64,000 nucleotides of DNA from Pseudomonas sp. DNDY-54 (lineage in GTDB: Bacteria; Pseudomonadota; Gammaproteobacteria; Pseudomonadales; Pseudomonadaceae). The notes below the pieces were generated by a model that was given only the letters and a program-made list of their open reading frames with translations, ran no database searches and was not told the DNA's origin. A program made the position numbers and the translations under genes. Of this stretch, positions 46,463-54,975 are shown piece after piece (within the stretch, counting starts at the first letter, position 1; the number at the start of each line of letters is the position of its first letter). The stretch covers positions 4,340,001-4,404,000 of the forward strand of contig NZ_CP082271.1 of assembly GCF_019880365.1 (NCBI RefSeq). The letters run 5' to 3'.

Positions 46463-46948
46463 ATGCTCAAACCCATTCTGTTGGTCGAGGATAATCCTCA
46501 CGACCTGGAGCTGACACTGGTCGCGCTTGAGCGCAGCCAGTTGGCCAATGAGGTGATCGTCATGCGTGACGGTGCCGAGGCGCTCGACTACCTGCTACGT
46601 CGTGAAGATTATGCAAGCCGCGCCGGTGGCAACCCGGCCGTGCTTCTTCTCGACCTCAAGCTGCCCAAGGTGGATGGCCTGGAAGTGCTCAAGACCGTAC
46701 GTGAGACCGCCGAGCTGCGCAGTATTCCCGTGGTCATGCTGACCTCTTCGCGCGAAGAGCCCGATCTGGCAAAAGCCTATGAACTCGGGGTGAACGCTTA
46801 CGTCGTCAAGCCGGTCGAATTTCGGGATTTCGTGGCGGCCATTTCGGATTTGGGGATTTTTTGGGCGGTGCTCAACGAACCGCCACCGGGCTCGTTTCGG
46901 CTGAAGCGCCAACGCCGCGACCGTCCAGACGACGACACCCGTGACTGA
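46463..46948 (+). CDS. single-domain response regulator (Rcp1-like)
   Basis: 161 residues, only a receiver domain: LVEDNPHDLELT with the acidic pair, LLLDLKLPKVDGLEV with the phospho-Asp, MLTSS, and VNAYVVKP with the conserved Lys. A basic tail (LKRQRRDRPDD) follows. The extended loop (YLLRREDYASRAGGNPAV) is typical of Rcp1-type partners of phytochromes. It would accept phosphate from BphP; it has no output domain. Confidence 0.9.
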   Translation: MLKPILLVEDNPHDLELTLVALERSQLANEVIVMRDGAEALDYLLRREDYASRAGGNPAVLLLDLKLPKVDGLEVLKTVRETAELRSIPVVMLTSSREEPDLAKAYELGVNAYVVKPVEFRDFVAAISDLGIFWAVLNEPPPGSFRLKRQRRDRPDDDTRD

Positions 46949-47010
46949 GAAGCCTGCGCTTCATACGATCTCAACTGAACCACGACACGCCGTGCGACTC
47001 CCGCGACAGG

Positions 47011-49416
47011 ATGGTTATGCCGCCGAAAACTACTATCAGCGTCCTGTTCGTCGAAGACAGCCCGCACGATGCCGAACTGGCATTGCTGACCCTCGAGCGG
47101 TGTGGTTACACCATCGACACGGAGATCGTCTTCGACCGCGCAGGCGTCGTCGAAGCCTTGCAGCGTCGGCGCTTCGACCTGATTCTTTCGGATTACATCC
47201 TGCCAGGCTATTCCGGTAGCCAGGCGTTGCAGGAAGCCAGACAGCTGGCCCCTGACACACCCTTCATCTTCCTATCCGGCGTATTCGGAGAGGAACATGC
47301 CGTCAACATGATGCGCTCCGGCGCCATCGACTATGTGCTCAAGCAAAACCTCGGATTCCTGCCCAAGGCCGTCGAGCGTGCCCTCAGCGAAGTCCAGGAG
47401 CGCCGAGGCCGCCTGCGCGCCGAAGAAGCCCTGCGGGAAGTGGAGGTGCGCGCTCGTCTGGCGATCGATGCTGCCGGCCTGGGCATGTGGGATTACGAGC
47501 CGGAGAGCGGCACGATGATCCTTGATCGACGCTGCCGCGCAATGTTCGGTCTGGCAGACGATGTGCCCGTCAATATTCGTGAGTTCGAAGCGCTCTGCCA
47601 TCCGGACGATTTGCAGCGCATCCGCGAAGAGATTTGGGCCACCCTCTCCTACGCCGACGACAAGGAGTTCACTGTCGATTACCGGATTCTGCTCGACGAC
47701 GGGCAGGTGCGTTGGGTGGAAGTCCGTGGCCAAGGCTTCTTCGAAGACGGAACAGGCAAACGTTTCATTGGCGTGGTGATGGATGTCACCGAACAAAAGC
47801 AGGCCACCGAGGCGCTCAAGCGGATGAATGAGACGCTTGGCGAGCGCGTCGAGGCGCGTACCCGCGAGCGCGACCGCACGTGGGAATTGTCGCGCGACCT
47901 GCTCGTGGTGATGCGCTTCGATACGACGGTCGTCGCCCTCAACCCCGTCTGGGAAACCACCCTCGGCTGGCCCCGTAAACAGCTGGTGGATCAACCTCTG
48001 TGGTCCTTGGTGCATCCCGATGACCTCAGTGCAACGCTCGAGGAAACCGCTCGCATCCGCCAGGGCGATGTGACCGATCGCTTCATCAACCGCATGCAGC
48101 ACAGCGACGGTGGTTATCGCTGGTTCTCCTGGACGGCCGCGCCTGAAGGCGATCGGATGTATGCCGCCGGGCGAGACATCACCAGTGAAATCGCAGCGGT
48201 CGACCGGCTCGCCGCCGCGAACCGCGAGCTGACCGAGCAGATCAAAGAACGCGAGCGCATTGAAGCCACTCTGCAGCAGATGCAGCGTCTCGAAGCCGTC
48301 GGCCAGCTCACCGCCGGGGTTGCCCACGACTTCAACAACCTACTGACCGTCATACTCACCAGCGCCAGCTTCCTCAAGAACGACCTTGAGCGAGGCGCAC
48401 CGATTGCCAAGTCACTGAGCCGCCTGCAATACATCCAGGAATCCGGCGAGCGTGGCGCAACCCTGACCAGCCAATTGCTGGCCTTCGCCCGTCGCCAACA
48501 ACTGGCGCCTAAAGCGGTAGATCTCAACGACACACTGGTGGGTCTGCTCAGCCTCTTGCACAGCACGCTCGGCGGCGCCGTCACCATCGAAACCGATACC
48601 CGCGCCGGGCTCTGGCATGCGTTGGTCGACCCAACCCAGATCGAGATGATCATCCTCAACCTGGCGATCAATGCCCGCGATGCCATGGGCTCCAGCGGTA
48701 CGCTGACCCTCAGTACGGCCAATGCAGTAGTCAACACCCCCCCTCTGCGCGCCGAAGAGCCCGTTCCCGGCGAGTACGTGGTCCTGTCCGTCACCGACAC
48801 GGGCACAGGCATGAGCGATGAGGTTCTGCAGAAGGCATTCGAACCTTTCTTCACCACAAAAGAGGTGGGCAAAGGTTCGGGACTCGGATTGGCACAGGTG
48901 TTTGGCTTCGCCAAGCAGTCGGGTGGCGGCGCACGAATCGAAACCAACCTGGGTGTCGGCACGACGGTGAAGGTCTACCTGCCCCGCGTGATGGCACCGG
49001 AACTGCCGACCGGTACGCCCGAGCCCGATCACAGCACGCCCATCGGCGACGCGTCCCACACGGTGCTACTGGTCGACGACGATAACAGCGTGCGAGAAGT
49101 AACCGCACAGATGCTAGGCAACCTCGGATACCTGGTCATCCAGGCTGACAGTGGCCAGGCGGCATTGGACCTGCTGCAAGATGGCGCAAGCGTGGACCTG
49201 CTATTGGCCGATTTCGCCATGCCGGGCATGAATGGCGGGGAACTGGCACGCGCTGTCCTGTCGCGTTATCCAAAGCTGCCTGTGGTATTCGTCACCGGTT
49301 ATGCCGAGCTCGGTGAACTTGGCATGGGTACCTCGACGATTATTCAGAAACCGTTCCGCGAAGAGCATCTGGCCGCAAAGCTCAACATGGCCCTTAAAGA
49401 AAGTGTGCCGGCCTGA
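47011..49416 (+). CDS. hybrid sensor histidine kinase (REC-PAS-PAS-HK-REC)
   Basis: 801 residues. N-terminal receiver (LFVEDSPHDAELAL; LSDYILPGYSGSQAL), then two PAS domains (about 150-270 and 290-410), a HisKA of the VAHDFNNLLTVI type, HATPase (GKGSGLGLAQVFGFAKQSGG) and a second receiver (VLLVDDDNSVREV; LLADFAMPGMNGGEL). The start at 47011 has ACAGG ahead; an in-frame ATG two codons later is possible. It contains no membrane segments, so it is cytoplasmic, and being wedged between the response regulator and heme oxygenase it is probably part of the same light-signalling relay. Its stop overlaps the heme oxygenase start (TGATG). Confidence 0.9.
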   Translation: MVMPPKTTISVLFVEDSPHDAELALLTLERCGYTIDTEIVFDRAGVVEALQRRRFDLILSDYILPGYSGSQALQEARQLAPDTPFIFLSGVFGEEHAVNMMRSGAIDYVLKQNLGFLPKAVERALSEVQERRGRLRAEEALREVEVRARLAIDAAGLGMWDYEPESGTMILDRRCRAMFGLADDVPVNIREFEALCHPDDLQRIREEIWATLSYADDKEFTVDYRILLDDGQVRWVEVRGQGFFEDGTGKRFIGVVMDVTEQKQATEALKRMNETLGERVEARTRERDRTWELSRDLLVVMRFDTTVVALNPVWETTLGWPRKQLVDQPLWSLVHPDDLSATLEETARIRQGDVTDRFINRMQHSDGGYRWFSWTAAPEGDRMYAAGRDITSEIAAVDRLAAANRELTEQIKERERIEATLQQMQRLEAVGQLTAGVAHDFNNLLTVILTSASFLKNDLERGAPIAKSLSRLQYIQESGERGATLTSQLLAFARRQQLAPKAVDLNDTLVGLLSLLHSTLGGAVTIETDTRAGLWHALVDPTQIEMIILNLAINARDAMGSSGTLTLSTANAVVNTPPLRAEEPVPGEYVVLSVTDTGTGMSDEVLQKAFEPFFTTKEVGKGSGLGLAQVFGFAKQSGGGARIETNLGVGTTVKVYLPRVMAPELPTGTPEPDHSTPIGDASHTVLLVDDDNSVREVTAQMLGNLGYLVIQADSGQAALDLLQDGASVDLLLADFAMPGMNGGELARAVLSRYPKLPVVFVTGYAELGELGMGTSTIIQKPFREEHLAAKLNMALKESVPA

Positions 49417-49958
49417 TGGAGTCGCTCCGTTCTCGCCTGCGAGCGGCTACCGCACCGCACCATCAGCGCGTCGATGCCGCCTTTTCTGCGTTCCCGCTGG
49501 AGCAAATCGACGGCTACCGTGACTTTCTTCGAGCACATGCCCAGGTCGTTGACCCGCTGGAAGTCGCGCTCGAAGCATCCAGAATCGAAACCATGGTCGG
49601 CGATTGGCCGCAGCGTCAACGACGCCACGCGCTGTCTGCGGATCTGGCGGAGCTGGAAGGCCGGCCACCGGTAACGGAATCAATCTCCTATCCACTTCGG
49701 CCTGGCTGGTGTTTGGGCGCGGCCTACGTCATTGAAGGGTCACGGTTAGGCGGGCGCGTGCTGGCTAAACGCGTCGCCAGCAGCAACCCCAACGCGCCGT
49801 TGCGCTATCTGGCTGGCCACGGCACGACGCCGTCATGGGCGGCTTTCCTCGAGCAGCTCGAGCGGCACGGTAAAACCCACCCGTGGGAGGATGTGCGGGC
49901 CGGCGCGATGGATACCTTCGAACGCTTCCTCGCTGCCGCAAAAACCCAACGTCCATAA
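49416..49958 (+). CDS. bphO: biliverdin-producing heme oxygenase
   Basis: 180 residues. LRAATAPHHQRVDAAF contains the haem-ligand His region, and LGAAYVIEGSRLGGRVLAKR is the distal-helix Gly motif of heme oxygenases. It opens haem to biliverdin, the chromophore that BphP at 44191 binds, with release of iron and CO. The ATG overlaps the stop of the hybrid kinase by one base (TGATG), so it is translationally coupled to the signalling genes. A terminator follows. Confidence 0.9.
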   Translation: MESLRSRLRAATAPHHQRVDAAFSAFPLEQIDGYRDFLRAHAQVVDPLEVALEASRIETMVGDWPQRQRRHALSADLAELEGRPPVTESISYPLRPGWCLGAAYVIEGSRLGGRVLAKRVASSNPNAPLRYLAGHGTTPSWAAFLEQLERHGKTHPWEDVRAGAMDTFERFLAAAKTQRP

Positions 49959-49962
49959 CGCA

Positions 49963-49988
49963 GAAAAGCCCTTTCGGGCTTTTCTTCT
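49963..49988. terminator. bidirectional terminator between bphO and glmS
   Basis: GAAAAGCCC-TTTC-GGGCTTTTC followed by TTCTTC. A 9-bp stem with flanking A and T runs stands between the convergent bphO and glmS genes. Confidence 0.85.
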
Positions 49989-50008
49989 GACTTCAACCGC
50001 TGTCGCCT

Positions 50009-51859
50009 TTATTCCACCGTCACACTCTTGGCCAAGTTGCGGGGCTGATCGACATCGGTTCCGCGCAGCACCGCGACGTAGTAGGAGAGCAGCTGCAACG
50101 GCAGGGTATAGAGGATCGGGGCCAGCACATCGTGAATGTGCGGCATGCTCACGATGAAGGTGCCCTCGCCGTTTTCGATGCCGGCTTCTCGGTCGGCGAA
50201 TACAATCAACTCGCCGCCCCGAGCACGGACCTCCTGCAGGTTGGACTTGAGCTTTTCCAGCAGCTCGTTGTTAGGCGCCACCGTCACCACCGGCATGTCC
50301 GCATCAACCAGCGCCAACGGGCCATGCTTGAGCTCACCGGCTGGATACGCCTCGGCATGGATGTAGGAAATCTCTTTTAGCTTGAGCGCGCCTTCCATCG
50401 CCACCGGATACTGCGCGCCACGGCCCAGAAACAGCGTGTGATGTTTCTCGGCGAAGTGCTCGGAGATTTTCTCGACCGTGGTATCCATTGCCAGGGCCTC
50501 GCCCAAACGGGTCGGCAGTCGGCGCAGCTCGTCGATCAACTCCGCTTCCAGTGCCGGGGCCAAGGTGCCGCGCACTTGCCCTAACGACAGCGTCAGCAGC
50601 AGAAGGCCGACCAGCTGCGTGGTAAAGGCCTTGGTCGAAGCCACCCCGATTTCGGGCCCGGCCTGTGTCAGCAGCGTCAGATCGGACTCGCGCACCAGCG
50701 AGCTGATCCCAACGTTGCAGATCGCCAGGCTGGCGAGATAGCGCCCCTCCTCGTCCGTACGCGCCTTGGCGTTTCGCAGCGCCGCGAGCGAATCGGCGGT
50801 CTCGCCGGACTGAGAGATGGTCACGAACAGGGTGTTGGGCTGCACCACCACCTTGCGGTAGCGGAACTCACTGGCGACCTCGACCTGGCAAGGGATGCCA
50901 GCCAGTTCTTCCAGCCAGTAACGGGCCACCATGCCGGCGTGGTAGCTGGTACCGCAGGCGACGATCTGCACGTTACGCACCTCGGCAAACAACTCGGCAG
51001 CCTGCGGCCCGAACGCCTGCACCAGCACCTGATGCTCTCCGAGGCGGCCTTCAAGGGTGCGCTGCACAACCTTGGGCTGCTCGTGAATTTCCTTGAGCAT
51101 GAAGTGGCGATACTCGCCCTTGTCAGCGGCTTCGGCGCCCTCGTGGTACTGCACGCTTTCGCGCTCCACCGGCTGACCATTCACATCCCAGATCTGGACG
51201 CTCTCGCGGCGGATCTCGGCGATGTCACCTTCTTCCAGGTACATGAAACGGTCGGTCACCTGGCGCAATGCCAGCTGATCGGACGCGAGAAAGTTCTCGC
51301 CCATTCCGAGACCAATAACCAGCGGGCTGCCGCTGCGCGCGGCGAGCAGGCGATCCGGTTGCTTGGCGCTGACCACTGCCAGACCGTAAGCGCCATGCAG
51401 CTCCTTGACCGCCGCCTTGAGCGCGACAGTTAGATCGCCGAGCTCGTCGAGCTTGTGTCGCAGCAGGTGGACGATGACCTCAGTGTCGGTGTCGGAGACG
51501 AAAACGTAGCCCAGGCCCTTCAATTCATGGCGCAAGGCTTCGTGGTTCTCGATGATGCCGTTATGCACAACGGCCAGATCTTCACCGGAAAAATGCGGGT
51601 GTGCGTTGCGCTCGCAGGGAGCCCCGTGGGTGGCCCAGCGGGTGTGAGCGATGCCCAGGCGCCCGTTGAGCTGTTCCTGCTGTTGCGCCTGTTCCAGCTC
51701 GGCAACCTTGCCAGAACGGCGCAAACGATTGAGCGCGCCATGGCCATCCAGCACCGCAATGCCGGCGCTGTCGTAGCCGCGGTATTCGAGGCGCTTGAGG
51801 CCTTCAAGCAGGATTGGAGTGATGTTACGTTCAGCGACGGCGCCAACAATGCCACACAT
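50009..51859 (-). CDS. glmS: glutamine--fructose-6-phosphate aminotransferase
   Basis: 616 residues. CGIVGAVAERN immediately after the initiator Met gives the N-terminal nucleophile Cys of the glutaminase domain. Two SIS domains follow, with CGTSYHAGMVARYWLE and ISQSGETADSLAALR, and the end reads LAKSVTVE. It makes glucosamine-6-phosphate, the first step towards UDP-GlcNAc, peptidoglycan and LPS. It lies 2 bp after the glmR stop, so it is co-transcribed with its regulator. GlmU, the later enzyme of the pathway, is encoded 3 kb upstream. Confidence 0.95.
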   Translation of the reverse strand: MCGIVGAVAERNITPILLEGLKRLEYRGYDSAGIAVLDGHGALNRLRRSGKVAELEQAQQQEQLNGRLGIAHTRWATHGAPCERNAHPHFSGEDLAVVHNGIIENHEALRHELKGLGYVFVSDTDTEVIVHLLRHKLDELGDLTVALKAAVKELHGAYGLAVVSAKQPDRLLAARSGSPLVIGLGMGENFLASDQLALRQVTDRFMYLEEGDIAEIRRESVQIWDVNGQPVERESVQYHEGAEAADKGEYRHFMLKEIHEQPKVVQRTLEGRLGEHQVLVQAFGPQAAELFAEVRNVQIVACGTSYHAGMVARYWLEELAGIPCQVEVASEFRYRKVVVQPNTLFVTISQSGETADSLAALRNAKARTDEEGRYLASLAICNVGISSLVRESDLTLLTQAGPEIGVASTKAFTTQLVGLLLLTLSLGQVRGTLAPALEAELIDELRRLPTRLGEALAMDTTVEKISEHFAEKHHTLFLGRGAQYPVAMEGALKLKEISYIHAEAYPAGELKHGPLALVDADMPVVTVAPNNELLEKLKSNLQEVRARGGELIVFADREAGIENGEGTFIVSMPHIHDVLAPILYTLPLQLLSYYVAVLRGTDVDQPRNLAKSVTVE

Positions 51860-51861
51860 GT

Positions 51862-52644
51862 TCAGGTCTCCAGATGGGTTTCGACGGCCGCGCAGATCAG
51901 CTTGACGCCGCGGGCCTGAATGCTTGAACGCGCCTCGGCGGTGAGGCGATCGTCCGTTATAAGGGTATGAATGTCGGCCCAGGGCAATTCCAGATTGGGT
52001 ATGCGCCGGCCAATCTTGTCGGACTCGGCGAGCACGATGACCTCGCGCGCCACTTCGGCCATGACGCGCGACAGGCCGAGCAATTCATTGAACGTCGTGG
52101 TGCCACGCTGCAGGTCGATGCCGTCGGCGCCGATGAACAGCTGATCGAAATCGTAGGAACGCAGCACCTGTTCGGCCACCTGCCCTTGGAAGGACTCAGA
52201 ATGCGGGTCCCAGGTGCCGCCGGTCATCAGTAGTGTGGGTTCGTGTTCCAGCTCGCGCAGGGCGTTAACCACACCCAGCGAATTAGTCATGACCAACAGG
52301 CCGTGCTTGTGGCCCAGTTCGGGAATCATCGCGGCCGTGGTTGTGCCGCTGTCGATGATGATGCGGGCGTGCTCGCGGATGCAGCTAACGGCCGCTCGAG
52401 CGATGGCTTGCTTCCAGGGCGAGACCGGCTGGGCGCTGTCGCCAATCAGCTCCTGCGGCAAGGGCACCGCACCACCGTAACGGCGCAACAGAAGACCGTT
52501 TTTTTCCAGCGCGGCGAGGTCCTTGCGTATGGTGACCTCGGACGTCTCGAAACGCTTGGACAGCTCATCGACGCTCACTTCGCCTTGCGCATTGAGCAAG
52601 GCGAGAATGGCGTGGCGTCGTTGCGGTGTGTTGCGTTTCGACAT
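51862..52644 (-). CDS. glmR: DeoR/GlpR-family regulator of glmS
   Basis: 260 residues. The N-terminal DeoR helix-turn-helix reads RRHAILALLNAQGEVSVDEL and FETSEVTIRKDLAALE. The sugar-phosphate-binding C-terminal domain has IIDSGTTTAAMIPEL and FIGADGIDL. In pseudomonads this gene directly precedes glmS and controls amino-sugar metabolism (GlmR). A long palindrome lies between the start codon and the chemoreceptor gene, and is probably its own operator, giving autoregulation and glmS control. Confidence 0.88.
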   Translation of the reverse strand: MSKRNTPQRRHAILALLNAQGEVSVDELSKRFETSEVTIRKDLAALEKNGLLLRRYGGAVPLPQELIGDSAQPVSPWKQAIARAAVSCIREHARIIIDSGTTTAAMIPELGHKHGLLVMTNSLGVVNALRELEHEPTLLMTGGTWDPHSESFQGQVAEQVLRSYDFDQLFIGADGIDLQRGTTTFNELLGLSRVMAEVAREVIVLAESDKIGRRIPNLELPWADIHTLITDDRLTAEARSSIQARGVKLICAAVETHLET

Positions 52645-52649
52645 TGCTT

Positions 52650-52687
52650 AAGTTTCGATTCGAAAGATAATTCGCGAATCAAAACTT
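52650..52687. promoter_or_regulatory. putative GlmR operator
   Basis: AAGTTTCGATTCG and CGAATCAAAACTT form a near-perfect 13-bp dyad with a 12-base centre that itself contains TTCG/CGAA. It starts 5 bases before the glmR start codon. DeoR-family regulators bind repeats of this TTTCGATTCG kind. Confidence 0.65.
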
Positions 52688-52719
52688 ATCTAGTCGCCCT
52701 CGTCAACCGCCGTGAGGCA

Positions 52720-54867
52720 TCAAACGCGGAAATAGCCCATGAGACTCTGCTGATGGTTCGCCAGCTGGTTCAGCGCCTGGCTGACCCGCGCAGATTCATC
52801 CGCCTGTCCGGAAAGCGATTCAGTAACGTCCCGTATCCCCGCCACATTACGGTTGATTTCCTCAGCGACCGCGCTCTGCTCCTCAGCGGCGCTGGCGATT
52901 TGCAGGTTCATGTCGGAAATCACCGCCACCGCATCCCCAATCTTACGCAACGCCGCGACAGCATTGCCCACCTGGTCGACGCTGCCCTGAGCCTGACTAC
53001 GGCTGCCCTGCATGGCTGTTACCACATCGCGGGTACCGCTCTGCAGGCGCTCGATAACCTGGCGGATCTCTTCAATGGACTCCTGGGTGCGCCGGGCCAG
53101 GCTGCGCACTTCATCAGCCACGACGGCGAATCCACGCCCGGCTTCGCCAGCCCGTGCCGCCTCGATCGCCGCGTTAAGGGCCAGCAGATTAGTCTGTTCG
53201 GCAATCGCGCGGATCACCTCCAGTACCGATCCAATCTGCTCGCTGCTGGCTGCCAGACTCTCCACTTGAGTCATGGCACGGTTGAGTTCATCCGCCAGAC
53301 TGCCGATGCTGTGCGTGGTGTTGTCGATCACGCTAAGCCCCTCGTGGGTGGCCTGGTCCGCGTCCCGTGCCGCTTCAGCGGCTTGCGCGGCGTTGCGCGC
53401 GACGTCTTGTGCAGTAGCGCTCATTTCCTGCGACGCGGTCGCCACCTGATCGACCTCGCGGAATTGCTGCTGCATGCCGGCGCTGGTCTGGCTGGCGATA
53501 GCAGCCGACTGGTCAGCACTGCTGCGCGCGTCCTGCACCGAGCGCTTCACATCTGCAATGGTCGGCTGCAGCTTATCGAGGAAGCGGTTGAACCATCCCG
53601 CCAGCGCCCCGAGCTCATCATCACGGCTGTATTCCAACCGGCGCGTGAGATCGCCTTCTCCACTCGCGATGTCTTTAAGCATCGCCGCCACCCCTTTGAT
53701 TGGCCGGGTGACGCCACGCGCGGTCAGCCACATCAGCACAAGACCCACCAAACCCGCGCCAAGCCCGATGGCCAGCGCAATGATGCTGTCCTGTCGGCTC
53801 TCCTGTTGCAGTGTCTGTTCGAGGCGCAACGCCGGACTTAGGAGCACTTGGCGCGGTACTTCCAGCAGCACACCCCAGGGCGCCAGCTCAGGGATCGGCT
53901 GTACAGGCTGTAAAACTCTCAGCATGTCGCCGTCTTCAAGCATGGCGAGCCGGCCGGCATCTACCGCGCGAGCGATGGTCTCGCTTTCATCGCCAAAGGC
54001 GGCGCTGAGCGGCTTGCCCAGCAGTCCGGCATCACGACTGTGCCCACCTAAAAGCTTCGCTGGGCTGATGACGCTTAGCTGGCCTTCGCCTTGGTAAAGT
54101 TCCTGATGGGCCTGTTCGCTCAGTTGCTGAAGCGAGGCAAGACTGATGTCCACGCCCACGACACCGATGACCTTGCCGTTGTCGATAAGCGGAAACGCGA
54201 CACTCGTCATGAGCAGCGGCTTGCCCTCGACCTCGTCGAAATAGGGATCCAGAAGACAGACCCGCGCGCTGTCGCGCGGGCAGCTGTACCAGGCGTTATA
54301 GGGCGCGCCACTGATACCGGGCGTGGTATCCGCTATCTCCGACTCGGCCATGGTTTCAGCGCTGAGCTCGCCGGGTGTGCGTTGTGACCAATACAGCGAG
54401 AAACGCCCGGTGTCATTTCCCCCCATCTCCGGGTTACCGATGAACATGCCGTCCTTGTCATCCAGCGCATCCGTCTCGAACACCACGTAGAGCCCGATGA
54501 GAGACGGATTGGCCCGCAACGCCGTTTGAATTTGATGGTGAAGGTCTTCGCGGAGTTCGAACGCATTGGACATCCGTTCTATGGACTGCTCGCGCAACGA
54601 CAGCACTTGCCTCGCAAACCCCAGACCATACTGATAGGCGTCGTTGAATTGCCGCTCGATGCGCAGAGCCTGGGACAATCCACGTGCTTGCAGGTTATTG
54701 CGTGCCGACTCCTCGAGCATTGCGCTGCTCGAGGCGTTGACCAGCGCGACAGTCTGATGCGACTGATAAAGCGATGCGCTGACCAGCAAACCGACGATCA
54801 GCAGCAGGCATAAGCCTGCCAGCAGGGTGAGCTTCCACTGGATAGACAGGCGGTTCAGGGAGGGCAT
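52720..54867 (-). CDS. methyl-accepting chemotaxis protein with dCache sensor
   Basis: 715 residues. Transmembrane helix 1 (residues about 12-32), a large periplasmic part with SLIGLYVVFETDALDDKDGM typical of dCache_1 domains, helix 2 near residue 360, a HAMP domain and the signalling hairpin with EQTNLLALNAAIEAARAGE at its tip. No C-terminal CheR pentapeptide is seen. dCache receptors often bind amino acids or organic acids; the ligand cannot be told. It lies between glmU and glmR, where I do not expect a chemoreceptor in pseudomonads. Confidence 0.92.
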   Translation of the reverse strand: MPSLNRLSIQWKLTLLAGLCLLLIVGLLVSASLYQSHQTVALVNASSSAMLEESARNNLQARGLSQALRIERQFNDAYQYGLGFARQVLSLREQSIERMSNAFELREDLHHQIQTALRANPSLIGLYVVFETDALDDKDGMFIGNPEMGGNDTGRFSLYWSQRTPGELSAETMAESEIADTTPGISGAPYNAWYSCPRDSARVCLLDPYFDEVEGKPLLMTSVAFPLIDNGKVIGVVGVDISLASLQQLSEQAHQELYQGEGQLSVISPAKLLGGHSRDAGLLGKPLSAAFGDESETIARAVDAGRLAMLEDGDMLRVLQPVQPIPELAPWGVLLEVPRQVLLSPALRLEQTLQQESRQDSIIALAIGLGAGLVGLVLMWLTARGVTRPIKGVAAMLKDIASGEGDLTRRLEYSRDDELGALAGWFNRFLDKLQPTIADVKRSVQDARSSADQSAAIASQTSAGMQQQFREVDQVATASQEMSATAQDVARNAAQAAEAARDADQATHEGLSVIDNTTHSIGSLADELNRAMTQVESLAASSEQIGSVLEVIRAIAEQTNLLALNAAIEAARAGEAGRGFAVVADEVRSLARRTQESIEEIRQVIERLQSGTRDVVTAMQGSRSQAQGSVDQVGNAVAALRKIGDAVAVISDMNLQIASAAEEQSAVAEEINRNVAGIRDVTESLSGQADESARVSQALNQLANHQQSLMGYFRV

Positions 54868-54975
54868 GTTGGCGTCCTGTGTGGTTATGCCCTTCTATCG
54901 ACCAAACCCCCGATCACTTGAGTACCGCTGGTAAGAACACGACTCGCCCGAGCACAGGGCGAGCTTCAGTAGGCG

